A DNA stretch of 64,000 nt. It comes from Nitrospira tepida (GTDB lineage Bacteria; Nitrospirota; Nitrospiria; Nitrospirales; Nitrospiraceae). The stretch spans positions 3,442,001-3,506,000 of the forward strand of contig NZ_OX365700.1 in NCBI RefSeq assembly GCF_947241125.1, written 5' to 3'. Shown here piece after piece: positions 55,515-63,317 of the stretch. The position numbers and the translations under genes are program-made. The notes beneath the pieces were generated by a model. The model was not told the origin of the DNA, ran no database searches, and saw only the letters and a program-made list of their open reading frames with translations. Numbering within the stretch: the first letter of the stretch is position 1; each line of letters opens with the position of its first letter.

Positions 55515-56936
55515 CTACGCCGCCGCTTCAAGCACGGCGTTCGGCACCACGCCAAGCCGGCCGGCATCCAGCACTTCCGTGATGCGCTTGATGGGCTTCG
55601 TGGCCTGCATCGAGAGATCCAGCGTCTTGGGCGGCACATTCGGCCCCGCGGTCGATTCGCGTATGACCACCACGACGGGATTTAAGGTTTGCGACTGATT
55701 CATGCGTGAGACGATCGCGACCTCGCCGGTATTGAGCTGCACACAGGACCCCACCGGGTAGATCCCGATGCACCGGATCAGCCGCTCGACGAAAGCCGCG
55801 TCCAAGAGACCGCGCCGCGTCATCTCGTAGAGCATCTGCAGGGCATGATGCGGGGTCACCGCCTTGCGATACGGACGGTCGCTCGTCAGCGCATCGTAGA
55901 CATCCACGACGGCGGCAATCATCCCGAATTCCGAGAGTTCATGGCGCTTCTTGCCGAAAGGATAGCCGGACCCGTCGAGCCGCTCATGGTGTTCCAGAAC
56001 CGGAAGCAGGACCGGAGGCTCGACCTTGACGAGACGGCTTAGATACTCGGCTCCCTGCTCCACGTGCCGTTTCACCAGCGCCAGATCGTCCCCTTCCAAT
56101 CGACCCGGTCGATTCAGCAGCTCGGCGGACAACTGCATTTTTCCGACGTCGTGCAGCAACATGCCGAATGCGATCCGCTGCAGGTCGTCGCGGTTCATGC
56201 GCAGATTCCGACCCACGGCCAGGGCCAGCACGCAGGTGTTGACCGAATGGTAATAGGTGTACTCGTCGAAACTCTTCAACCGGACCAAGCTCGTCAGCGC
56301 ATCCGGATTGCGAAGGACGCTGCCAACCAGCGAATCGACGGCCGTGACCACAGCTTCGGAGTTGAAGGCGCGCCCCATCTTGGCCTCGGCCATCGCCTGC
56401 TGGACGATCTGCTTGGTCTGGTGGTAGCCGGCTTTCGCAACTACCAACTCCTGCTCAAACGGCGTCGGAGCGAACTCGGCCGGCCCGCCGGCCAAGGCGG
56501 AGGTTCTCTCGCCCAAATCAGGATCGGAAACCGCGGCGGCGCCGCTTTTCCCGGAAACGACGACCGAGCCGGAGGGCGCCATCGTTCTGCCCGAGCCAGG
56601 CGGCGATGCGGTCCCGTTCCAGTAACATTCTTTCTGTCCCGTTTTGCCCGACCGGACAGCGCTGGGCGTATTCGGCGGCGCCTCGGAATGGGGCGTCGCG
56701 ACAGACGAGGCGGCGGCCTCCTTGTCCCCAGCGCCCTTCGCCTCGGCCGTTTCATGTTCAGCCTCCTCAACTTCGATTTCGACGACCTGCACGCCGCAGG
56801 CCTTGACCATGTCGACATCCGCCTGCGTCGTCATCCTCATTCGATGGGAAACGAACGGGGTGGCATACCAAGGCTTGTCGAGGCCGGTGATTAACATACC
56901 CACAGACAGTTTATTGACAGGGATTTTTGTCTTCAT
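55515..56936 (-). CDS. HD-GYP cyclic-di-GMP phosphodiesterase with DUF3391 N-terminus
   Basis: The 473-residue protein has a DUF3391-like N-terminal domain (KIPVNKLSVGMLITGLDKPW), a Pro/Ser-rich linker and a C-terminal HD-GYP domain with the metal ligands LLHDVGKM and HHERLDGSGYPFGKK. It should hydrolyse cyclic di-GMP. With the PilZ gene at 39045 it places a c-di-GMP loop inside the flagellar locus. AAAGGATGAGGG precedes the ATG. Confidence 0.92.
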   Translation of the reverse strand: MKTKIPVNKLSVGMLITGLDKPWYATPFVSHRMRMTTQADVDMVKACGVQVVEIEVEEAEHETAEAKGAGDKEAAASSVATPHSEAPPNTPSAVRSGKTGQKECYWNGTASPPGSGRTMAPSGSVVVSGKSGAAAVSDPDLGERTSALAGGPAEFAPTPFEQELVVAKAGYHQTKQIVQQAMAEAKMGRAFNSEAVVTAVDSLVGSVLRNPDALTSLVRLKSFDEYTYYHSVNTCVLALAVGRNLRMNRDDLQRIAFGMLLHDVGKMQLSAELLNRPGRLEGDDLALVKRHVEQGAEYLSRLVKVEPPVLLPVLEHHERLDGSGYPFGKKRHELSEFGMIAAVVDVYDALTSDRPYRKAVTPHHALQMLYEMTRRGLLDAAFVERLIRCIGIYPVGSCVQLNTGEVAIVSRMNQSQTLNPVVVVIRESTAGPNVPPKTLDLSMQATKPIKRITEVLDAGRLGVVPNAVLEAAA

Positions 56937-57022
56937 CCCTCATCCTTTACATGAAAGACGAATGAGTCGCTGCACCCGCTTCTCTATCGGCCGGATGAGT
57001 TGGGGACTTGAGTGGCAGCTCG

Positions 57023-57511
57023 TTACCCGGACAGACCGGCTGGCGCGCAGGCGTGGCCCGGCTCGGTCGGCATCGTTGACGGCTCCGCCCACACCGGGAA
57101 CCTGGTGGGAAGATCGTCGGACAGAATCAGTTGCTTGGCGAAGCGGGTGCGCTCGTTGACGACGACGGGACCGCGCAGATTCGCTGTGATGCCTCCCGGA
57201 TCCGGCCCCCGAACCGTGACGATCACGAAGACCGCGGCGTCGGAAGGAGCCTGCAAGTCCAGATCGGCGAGATCCTGCGGTTGCAACAGGATGCGGTAGT
57301 CGCAAGGAAGATCGCCGGGGTCCATGATCACGAACGCCAGTTCGGGATCATCAACCGCCTGCAGCCATTTAAATGGGGCCGGCCGATCATGATCCAGGAT
57401 CACGTATCGGGTGGCATGCGGAAACCCAATGATGCCGTCCGGCATCATCAACAGGATCCGCTCCTCAACTTCGATGTCGCCGAAACGGCCGGTCGTCACA
57501 CGAATGGGCAT
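57023..57511 (-). CDS. fliW: Flagellar assembly factor FliW
   Basis: The 162-residue FliW protein (RFGDIEVEERILLMMPDGIIGFPHATRYVILDHDRPAPFKWLQAVDDPELAFVI) binds flagellin and also CsrA, relieving CsrA repression of flagellin translation. The ATG at 57511 is preceded by AGAAGGATCG. It overlaps the 3' end of csrA by 47 bases. The C-terminal 30 residues are Pro-rich and variable. Confidence 0.94.
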   Translation of the reverse strand: MPIRVTTGRFGDIEVEERILLMMPDGIIGFPHATRYVILDHDRPAPFKWLQAVDDPELAFVIMDPGDLPCDYRILLQPQDLADLDLQAPSDAAVFVIVTVRGPDPGGITANLRGPVVVNERTRFAKQLILSDDLPTRFPVWAEPSTMPTEPGHACAPAGLSG

Positions 57512-57806
57512 TGGGCGATCCTTCTCCCGGCTGCGCCGGCATTGTAATTCCCACATGCGTCCTGCGCGGCAGTTTCGGCGTCAGCCGTTCCAGATCCAAT
57601 GTCGTCAACGGATCAGCAGACGCGGCAAGCCGATTTTGCTCTCGAATACGCGAATACACTTCATCGCGGTGCACCGCGACGGACCGCGGCGCGTCGATCC
57701 CCAGGCGGACGATGCCCCCCTTGACGTGAAGCACGACGACTCGGATATCCGGGCCGATCGTAATCGCCTCGCCCACCTTGCGCGTCAACGCCAACACTGT
57801 TGCCAT
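57465..57806 (-). CDS. csrA: CsrA RNA-binding translational regulator with long C-terminal extension
   Basis: Residues 1-62 are a standard CsrA (LALTRKVGEAITIGPDIRVVVLHVKGGIVRLGIDAPRSVAVHRDEVY), which dimerises and binds GGA motifs in mRNA leaders. The frame continues for about 50 further residues, rich in Pro, Arg and His at its end, to a total of 113 where family members have about 60-80. The last part overlaps the fliW start. The extension may be real or tolerated by the overlap. Confidence 0.9.
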   Translation of the reverse strand: MATVLALTRKVGEAITIGPDIRVVVLHVKGGIVRLGIDAPRSVAVHRDEVYSRIREQNRLAASADPLTTLDLERLTPKLPRRTHVGITMPAQPGEGSPNAHSCDDRPFRRHRS

Positions 57807-57873
57807 CCCTGGCTTAGCCCGCCTGATGAACCGTATCGGTTGGCTGAAGGCCTCGCTTGATTCGCCCGGCGTC

Positions 57874-58764
57874 TTATCGGAGGAAATTCAGCAGACTGGT
57901 CGTGAACATGCGGCTCAGCGTGGCGTTGGTCGCTTCAAGGGCCAGTTCGTGGCGGCTGAGATCCGAGATCGCCTCGGCCAGATCCGCGTCCTCATGATCG
58001 GAGATGGTCCTGGTGACCAGCTCGGTCGCGCGCGCGATCCATTCACCAGCGACATCCATCCGATTCACGAGCGCCCCGATCTGTCCCTGGGCATTGTTGA
58101 CCTGGGCCATGGCTCGGTCCACGTCGCCGACCCCCGTCTCGATCCCCGCCTGGTTGTTCCCCTCCAACGATGCCAGGAGGTCCCGCAGGGAGTCGAACAG
58201 GTTGGCCGTGGGCCCCGAAAAGACCTGGCTGCCGGGCATGGTATCGTCGATGGTCTGCCCTTCTCCGACTTCCACCGCGTGCCGCTCGCCGTTGCCTTGA
58301 TAGATGACGGTGTCTCCGGCCGTCAGGACATAGGGCGCGACGTCCGTCTTGGTCCCGGAAAAAATCCGCTGGCCGTTGAGTTCGGTGTTGGCCAACTGCA
58401 TCAGATGGCGATGCAACTGTCTGACCTCTTGGGCGATCGTCACGCGCTGTTCCGCGGTCGTCGTGCCGCTCGCCGCCTGGACGGTGAGTTCCTTCACGCG
58501 GATCAACAGCGTGGTGACTTGCGTCAGCGTCCCGTCGGCGAGCTCCAGTCGTTGCCTGCCGAATGTGATATTCCGGCTCCACTGCTCGTTGCGGGACAAC
58601 TCCGTCCGGCCGGCCAGAACCTGTCCGAACGAACTGGGGTCATCCGACGGCTTGAGCAGGCGCTTCTGCGAGGAAATCTGCTCCTGCGCGACGAGGATCC
58701 GGCTCCGAGTGCGCTGCATGTTTCCGAACAACGTATTGAACACTTGGCTGTCCGCCACTCTCAT
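57874..58764 (-). CDS. flgL: Flagellar hook-filament junction protein FlgL
   Basis: The 296-residue flagellin-like protein has the FlgL N-terminus (MRVADSQVFNTLFGNMQRTRSRILVAQEQISSQKRL) and C-terminus (LALEATNATLSRMFTTSLLNFL). It joins hook to filament with FlgK, encoded upstream. GGAGACTTCGT precedes the ATG. It lies 67 bases before csrA. Confidence 0.94.
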   Translation of the reverse strand: MRVADSQVFNTLFGNMQRTRSRILVAQEQISSQKRLLKPSDDPSSFGQVLAGRTELSRNEQWSRNITFGRQRLELADGTLTQVTTLLIRVKELTVQAASGTTTAEQRVTIAQEVRQLHRHLMQLANTELNGQRIFSGTKTDVAPYVLTAGDTVIYQGNGERHAVEVGEGQTIDDTMPGSQVFSGPTANLFDSLRDLLASLEGNNQAGIETGVGDVDRAMAQVNNAQGQIGALVNRMDVAGEWIARATELVTRTISDHEDADLAEAISDLSRHELALEATNATLSRMFTTSLLNFLR

Positions 58765-58805
58765 ACGAAGTCTCCGTCACGAATCGCTGAAACTCTGACC
58801 GACGA

Positions 58806-60197
58806 TCAGCGCTTCAAGGTCAGCAGCGTTTGCAACATTTCATCCGCCACGAGGATGACGCGCGAGGCGGCCTGAAACGCCCGCTGGGACTGGATCATCT
58901 GCACCAATTCTTCGTCGATCGAGACCCCGGAGATCTCCGCGCGCCTCGCCTCGAGGTGTTCGTGCACGATCTCTTGCGCGTCAAGATCACGTTGAGCTGA
59001 TTGCGCGGCAGTTCCAATTGTTGTGACCGTTGAGTTAAAGTATTGATTGAATGTTTGACTGCCGAGCGTTGCGACAGACTGGCCCTGAAGCCCTGCAAGC
59101 GCGATCGCGTTCGCATTATTGCCCGGAACTCCGGCCGCGGTGCCAGACGCTGCGACCGCTCGCCCGTCCGTCAGCGTGACAGCCATGGTCCTGGCCGTCA
59201 CTCCAGTCGGCGCAAAGAAGTCCTGTCCCGTCGATCCGTCAAGCCCGAATCCGGCCCGATGCTGCTGGTTGATCCGGGTCACCATCGCAGCCGCCAACGT
59301 GTCCAACGAACCCTGCGCCGCCGGAATATGCTGATCGCGCACGTCGAGGAGCCCTTTGAGGCGCCCCTCCCCGATCAACGAGGTGAGATCGACGGTCGCG
59401 CCACCGCTCCCGATGTAGCGGACGTCCAGCAGCCCGCTGTTGCCGGCGTCGGCCACGCCGGCCAACTGGTAGGCCCGCTCCCGATCCACCAACAAGTGGC
59501 CTTTCCCGACAAACACGGTGACCTGCCCCGTGCCGTCCTCGATGGTCGAGATCCCGATCTGCTCGGAGAGGACGCCGAGCAGTTGTCGTCGCTGGTCGCG
59601 GAGATCGTTGGCCTGCTGCCCTCGACTCTCGGCGAGACTGATCTCCTGGTTGAGGCCGGCAATTTTTGCCGCCAATCCATTGATGTCCGTGATCGTCTGA
59701 TCGACCTCCGCGTCGATGCCTTGGCGCTGGCGGTCCAGATCGGTCGCCATCCGGCTGAAATGCAGCGCCAGCGTGTTGGCGCGGCTGAGCAACACGGTCC
59801 TGGCCGTGAGATCGGCTGGGTTGGTCGAGACGTCCTGCCAGGCCCTGAAAAATTCGTTGATGGCGGCCCCCAGCCCCTGCTCGCCGGACGTCCCTACACT
59901 GTCCTGGATGCGCAGCAGCCAACTCCGCGCGGCGTCGAATGTCCCGAGCGCGCTGCCGGACCGGCGCAGCGAGTCCTCCACCACTCGGTCAATCTGTTGG
60001 CGAATTTCCGCGACCTGAACGCCCGACCCGACCTGACCCGGCTGATCATTCAGCGGGCGATTCTCCTGGAGTATCGCTTCCTGCCGGCTGTATCCGGGCG
60101 TGTTCACGTTGGCGATATTGTGCCCGGTGACCATGGTTCGCCGCTGGGCGGCGGAGAGGGCGCTTTTTCCGATGTCGAATAGGCTCGTCAGGTTCAT
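58806..60197 (-). CDS. flgK: Flagellar hook-associated protein FlgK
   Basis: The 463-residue protein begins at 60197 (AAAGGCTAACG upstream) with the FlgK signature (GKSALSAAQRRTMVTGHNIANVNTPGYSRQ) and ends with EELVQMIQSQRAFQAASRVILVADEMLQTLLTLK. It is the first hook-filament junction protein. Codons upstream of 60197 overlap flgN and are not family-like. Confidence 0.95.
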   Translation of the reverse strand: MNLTSLFDIGKSALSAAQRRTMVTGHNIANVNTPGYSRQEAILQENRPLNDQPGQVGSGVQVAEIRQQIDRVVEDSLRRSGSALGTFDAARSWLLRIQDSVGTSGEQGLGAAINEFFRAWQDVSTNPADLTARTVLLSRANTLALHFSRMATDLDRQRQGIDAEVDQTITDINGLAAKIAGLNQEISLAESRGQQANDLRDQRRQLLGVLSEQIGISTIEDGTGQVTVFVGKGHLLVDRERAYQLAGVADAGNSGLLDVRYIGSGGATVDLTSLIGEGRLKGLLDVRDQHIPAAQGSLDTLAAAMVTRINQQHRAGFGLDGSTGQDFFAPTGVTARTMAVTLTDGRAVAASGTAAGVPGNNANAIALAGLQGQSVATLGSQTFNQYFNSTVTTIGTAAQSAQRDLDAQEIVHEHLEARRAEISGVSIDEELVQMIQSQRAFQAASRVILVADEMLQTLLTLKR

Positions 60198-60199
60198 CG

Positions 60200-60712
60200 T
60201 TAGCCTTTGTGGGCGACGACACGGGCTGTAGAGACAGCCGGCTTGCGAACTCCGGAAGCCGAATAGAGAGACAGCTCCCCGCCGTCTTGCCACAATCGGA
60301 GAGCATTCTCCGCATGCTCCCGTAACCCCGACAGGGCTAGATGATTGATTGCCATTCCGCCGCGCACCTCTTCCACCAAATCCGTCAAGCGCCAGCCAGC
60401 CGCATGCAGACGGTCTCCGATCTGCCCGCCCAATCGATCGGCCAACCTCCGCAGACCTTCTTGGCCAAGCCGGAATCCTTGCTCCTGAGCAAGCCGGTCC
60501 GCGAGTTGAGCGCGCCGGATTTCCAACTGTTCGAGTTGATGGACCGTATGGAGCCGGCGCTGCGCAATGCCGTCCAGCGAGAAGATCGAGCATCGACTTA
60601 AGGCTCGCCGTTCCTCCTGGACCAGATCCGCCAGCACTTCAAGCTCGGTAATTTCCTGATCCAACAAACTGAGCAACATCATGATGGATTCGTTCGCGGA
60701 CGCGCAGGGCAT
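60200..60712 (-). CDS. flgN: FlgN-like flagellar export chaperone
   Basis: The 170-residue, helix-rich protein has the FlgN layout (ESIMMLLSLLDQEITELEVLADLVQEERRAL) and lies between flgM and flgK, the usual place. FlgN escorts FlgK and FlgL to the export gate. Two bases separate its stop from the flgK ATG. The start is not well defined; ATG at 60682 is an alternative. Confidence 0.82.
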   Translation of the reverse strand: MPCASANESIMMLLSLLDQEITELEVLADLVQEERRALSRCSIFSLDGIAQRRLHTVHQLEQLEIRRAQLADRLAQEQGFRLGQEGLRRLADRLGGQIGDRLHAAGWRLTDLVEEVRGGMAINHLALSGLREHAENALRLWQDGGELSLYSASGVRKPAVSTARVVAHKG

Positions 60713-60753
60713 GGCTCATTCCATCAAGGACCGTGAACCGGCGGAACCAGAAA

Positions 60754-61056
60754 TTACAGGACGCTGTCGATTAAGGTGTGGCGAATGAGGCGGTCGGCCA
60801 CGGCCCGACCTCGAACGTCATAGGTCCCGGTCTCCACCGCCTGCTTTAGCTCAGCAAGCCGCTGCTCGCGGGCCGGATCAGCGGTTCTGACAAGCTCACC
60901 GACCTGACGCATCTCCTTCGCCGCATTGGAAATTTCCACCCGGTCTCCTAAGGAGGGAGCCGCTTTGAGCTTTTTGCCGGCAGGACGATCGGCTTCCTGC
61001 ACGCCCAGCAGCAGCTTGCCGAGATCATCGATACGGCCATGTCTGGAAATTTCCAT
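60754..61056 (-). CDS. flgM: Anti-sigma-28 factor FlgM
   Basis: The 100-residue protein shows the FlgM C-terminal pattern (VEISNAAKEMRQVGELVRTADPAREQRLAELKQAVETGTYDVRGRAVADRLIRH). It sequesters FliA until hook completion, when it is exported. The ATG at 61056 was preferred because the family alignment starts near it; GGGGGTGTTCC precedes it. A repeat element copy lies just upstream. Confidence 0.9.
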   Translation of the reverse strand: MEISRHGRIDDLGKLLLGVQEADRPAGKKLKAAPSLGDRVEISNAAKEMRQVGELVRTADPAREQRLAELKQAVETGTYDVRGRAVADRLIRHTLIDSVL

Positions 61057-61069
61057 GGAACACCCCCAT

Positions 61070-61137
61070 ACCAACCTTTGGTTCAACCGCCCGCTCTTTC
61101 TCGCTGTATTGCATGAGGCGGGCGGAGAAGCACATTT
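61070..61137. repeat. Intergenic repeat element, copy B
   Basis: ACCAACCTTTGGTTCAAC is followed by a perfect 8-bp GC-rich inverted repeat (CCGCCCGC 61087-61094, GCGGGCGG 61118-61125) and GGAGAAGCAC. A further 9-bp hairpin GAGAAGCAC/GTGCTTCTC (61125-61147) overlaps its end. It lies 14 bases upstream of the flgM start. A degenerate fifth copy may follow at 61145-61205. Confidence 0.7.
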
Positions 61138-61205
61138 GGTGCTTCTCTGGCTTGGTTATGCTTCCCCCTAGATGGCTTCATTGCCCCGCCGGAGAAACGC
61201 CTCCT

Positions 61206-61652
61206 CTATCTTGCCAGCGTTTGAGGCGGCGAGTGGGGTTGGTCGGCTTCCCGCTCCGGCCGCGCTGGTTGCCCATTGTGTATATCGGCTGCCGGGATCT
61301 CAAACTTGAGAGGGCTTCCGCTCGTTTGAGTGGAACCAGCCGGATTCAGCATCTGCTCCAAGGATCGCGCTAATCCCAACCCTCCGGCTTCGGCGGCCAG
61401 TCGCCCGATTTCGGCGTCGTATAACGAATACCAAGTCTGAGCCGACTTGCTTTCGAAGGGACCGGCCGGCACGGTCTGCCGCATGACCGTCAGAAGATGC
61501 GAGATGAAATACCCCTCGAATTGCTGAGCCGCCTCCTTGGGACTGATTGAACCGGCGGATAACCGCGCCGCTAAACCACTGTCCACTGTCGGCTGGGACG
61601 AAAGCAGAAACTCGGGGGACAACGCCATCGGAGAACCTTGGGACCCGTCCAT
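61206..61652 (-). CDS. flgJ: FlgJ-like rod-binding protein (short form, no peptidoglycanase domain)
   Basis: The 148-residue protein matches the N-terminal rod-binding domain of FlgJ (AAQQFEGYFISHLLTVMRQTVPAGPFESKSAQTWYSLYDAEIGRLAAEAGGLGLARSLEQML) and lacks the muramidase domain, as in many phyla. It caps the growing rod. GGAGGGTCGAG precedes the ATG at 61652. A repeat element copy lies immediately upstream. Confidence 0.88.
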   Translation of the reverse strand: MDGSQGSPMALSPEFLLSSQPTVDSGLAARLSAGSISPKEAAQQFEGYFISHLLTVMRQTVPAGPFESKSAQTWYSLYDAEIGRLAAEAGGLGLARSLEQMLNPAGSTQTSGSPLKFEIPAADIHNGQPARPEREADQPHSPPQTLAR

Positions 61653-61665
61653 CTCGACCCTCCAT

Positions 61666-61736
61666 ACCAACCTTCGTTGAACCGCGGGCTATTTATCGTC
61701 TCTTGGAATATGGCGCCCGCGGAGAAACACCTCAAG
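61666..61736. repeat. Intergenic repeat element, copy C
   Basis: ACCAACCTTCGTTGAACC is followed by a perfect inverted repeat (CCGCGGGC 61682-61689, GCCCGCGG 61715-61722) and GGAGAAACACCTCAAG. It ends 14 bases before the flgJ start codon on the minus strand, next to the ribosome-binding site. Confidence 0.7.
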
Positions 61737-61758
61737 TGATTCTTCTCTCAATCTCCAC

Positions 61759-61823
61759 ACCAACCTTTGGTTGAACGATCGCCCCTTCGATGGCTCGTGG
61801 CGGCCGCAGAATACGCCTCAAGG
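61759..61823. repeat. Intergenic repeat element, copy D
   Basis: ACCAACCTTTGGTTGAAC is followed by a weaker inverted repeat and GCAGAATACGCCTCAAGG. It lies in tandem with copy C in the gap between flgI and flgJ. Confidence 0.65.
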
Positions 61824-61862
61824 AGGCTCCCCCTTTCGCACGCTGGCCCGCCGGACCGCCCG

Positions 61863-63011
61863 TCAAATCACCTCAAGATTGGCTTGCAAGGCCCCCGCCG
61901 ATTTGAGCGCGGATAGAATGGCCACCAGGTCCCGAGGCGTGACGCCGACCGCATTCAGTGCCTGGACCACATCTCCCAAGGTGACGGTCTCGTCGATCAC
62001 GACAAGCCTGGATTCCTGTTCCTTGACCTCGGTTTGGACATCGGGCGTCACGGTTGTCTGCCCGCCGGTCGATCCGACGATCGGGGCGGGCGGCTGCGAC
62101 ACGTTCAAGGTGTTCTTCACGGACACGATCAGGTTGCCGTGGGAGATTGCGCAATTCGAGATCCGCACATGCTGGCCCAGGACGACCGTCCCGGTCCGCT
62201 CGTTCACCACCACCTTGGCCGGCGTATCGACGACCACATCCTGCCCTTCCAGCGCGGCAATGTAATGGGCGACACGGCCGCGATAATCGGCCGGCACCGC
62301 AGCCCGCACCAACCCCGCATTGACCGGAGTCGCGGTGCCCGGCCCGAAGACCCCATCGATGGCCTCGGCCACGCGGATCGCGGTCGTAAAGTCCGCATGC
62401 CGGAGGAGCACGGACACCGAGTCCCAGGCATCAAGATCCACCACGACTTCCTTTTCGATGAGGGCGCCGCTCGGCACCACTCCCGCCGCCTGATGGTTCT
62501 TGACGACCGTGCTGCCTCCCGGACCGCCGACCCCGCCGAGAAAGCCGCCGATCGAAATCGGACCCTGCGCCACGGCATAGACCTGTTGGTTCGGCGCCTT
62601 GAGCGGCGTCAGCAACAGGGTGCCTCCTTGCAGGCTCTTGGCATTGGCCATGGACGAGACAACCGCGTCAATCGCCATGCCGGGCTTCGCGAACGGCGGC
62701 AACTTCGCCGTCACCATCACCGAGGCGATGTTGCGGGTGAGCAATTGAATGGGATCGATCACCAGGTTGATGCCCATCTTGTTCAACATCGACATCATGG
62801 CCTGGACGGTGAATTGCCCGCCGATGACTTGATCGCCGGTCCGATCCAATCCAACCACGAGACCGTAGCCGATGAGCTGGTTCTCGCGGACGCCTTCAAT
62901 AGAACCCACATCCTTGATCCGAACCGCCGAGGCCGGCTCCGCCAACACCGCCAGCAGGAGAGACAGGACCAACGAGCCATGCCACGCACGGCGACGGGAC
63001 GTGGCCTTCAT
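61863..63011 (-). CDS. flgI: Flagellar P-ring protein FlgI
   Basis: The 382-residue protein has a signal peptide (LVLSLLLAVLAEPASA) and FlgI motifs (VRIKDVGSIEGVRENQLIGYGLVVGLDRTGD, KNIASVMVTAKLPPF-like region NIASVMVTAKLPPFAKPG, DVVQALNAVGVTPRDLVAILSALKSAGAL). It forms the periplasmic P ring around the rod. GAGGGATCGCG precedes the ATG. Confidence 0.95.
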   Translation of the reverse strand: MKATSRRRAWHGSLVLSLLLAVLAEPASAVRIKDVGSIEGVRENQLIGYGLVVGLDRTGDQVIGGQFTVQAMMSMLNKMGINLVIDPIQLLTRNIASVMVTAKLPPFAKPGMAIDAVVSSMANAKSLQGGTLLLTPLKAPNQQVYAVAQGPISIGGFLGGVGGPGGSTVVKNHQAAGVVPSGALIEKEVVVDLDAWDSVSVLLRHADFTTAIRVAEAIDGVFGPGTATPVNAGLVRAAVPADYRGRVAHYIAALEGQDVVVDTPAKVVVNERTGTVVLGQHVRISNCAISHGNLIVSVKNTLNVSQPPAPIVGSTGGQTTVTPDVQTEVKEQESRLVVIDETVTLGDVVQALNAVGVTPRDLVAILSALKSAGALQANLEVI

Positions 63012-63050
63012 CGCGATCCCTCACGTTGGTTCATTGCAGACCTCCGATGA

Positions 63051-63257
63051 TCACGCGGCAGGCTGACGATGAAATACCCTGGTCCACCAGCCGGCGGGGA
63101 CCGATTCCCCTTTGGCCGCCGGCGTCGCGGCTTCTTCGGCCTCTCCAGCTTCCCGAGTCATCACGATGAAAGATCGAGCCGAATCGGCGGGTCGCACCAC
63201 GCCGCTTGCCACCAAAAGCCACATCGGAACCTTTTGCCATTCCCGCTCTTGCTCCAT
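63051..63257 (-). CDS. Small uncharacterised protein between flgH and flgI
   Basis: A 68-residue reading frame starts at the ATG at 63257 directly after a strong ribosome-binding site (GGGAGGAACTGCG). It has one hydrophobic stretch (VPMWLLVASGVV), Ala/Glu-rich middle and basic end, and no recognised motif. It sits between flgH and flgI, 39 bases before flgI. A small secreted or membrane-associated flagellar accessory is possible. Confidence 0.55.
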   Translation of the reverse strand: MEQEREWQKVPMWLLVASGVVRPADSARSFIVMTREAGEAEEAATPAAKGESVPAGWWTRVFHRQPAA

Positions 63258-63317
63258 CGCAGTTCCTCCCTCCACCCGCCAGGTCACCGGCCGGCCCACA
63301 ATCTCCGCAATTCCTCA

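Noticed and set aside
61070-61823. The repeated leader elements as a cyclic-di-GMP (GEMM) riboswitch or CRISPR array
   Set aside because: The conserved GEMM core is absent, and the copies are not regularly spaced with unique spacers.
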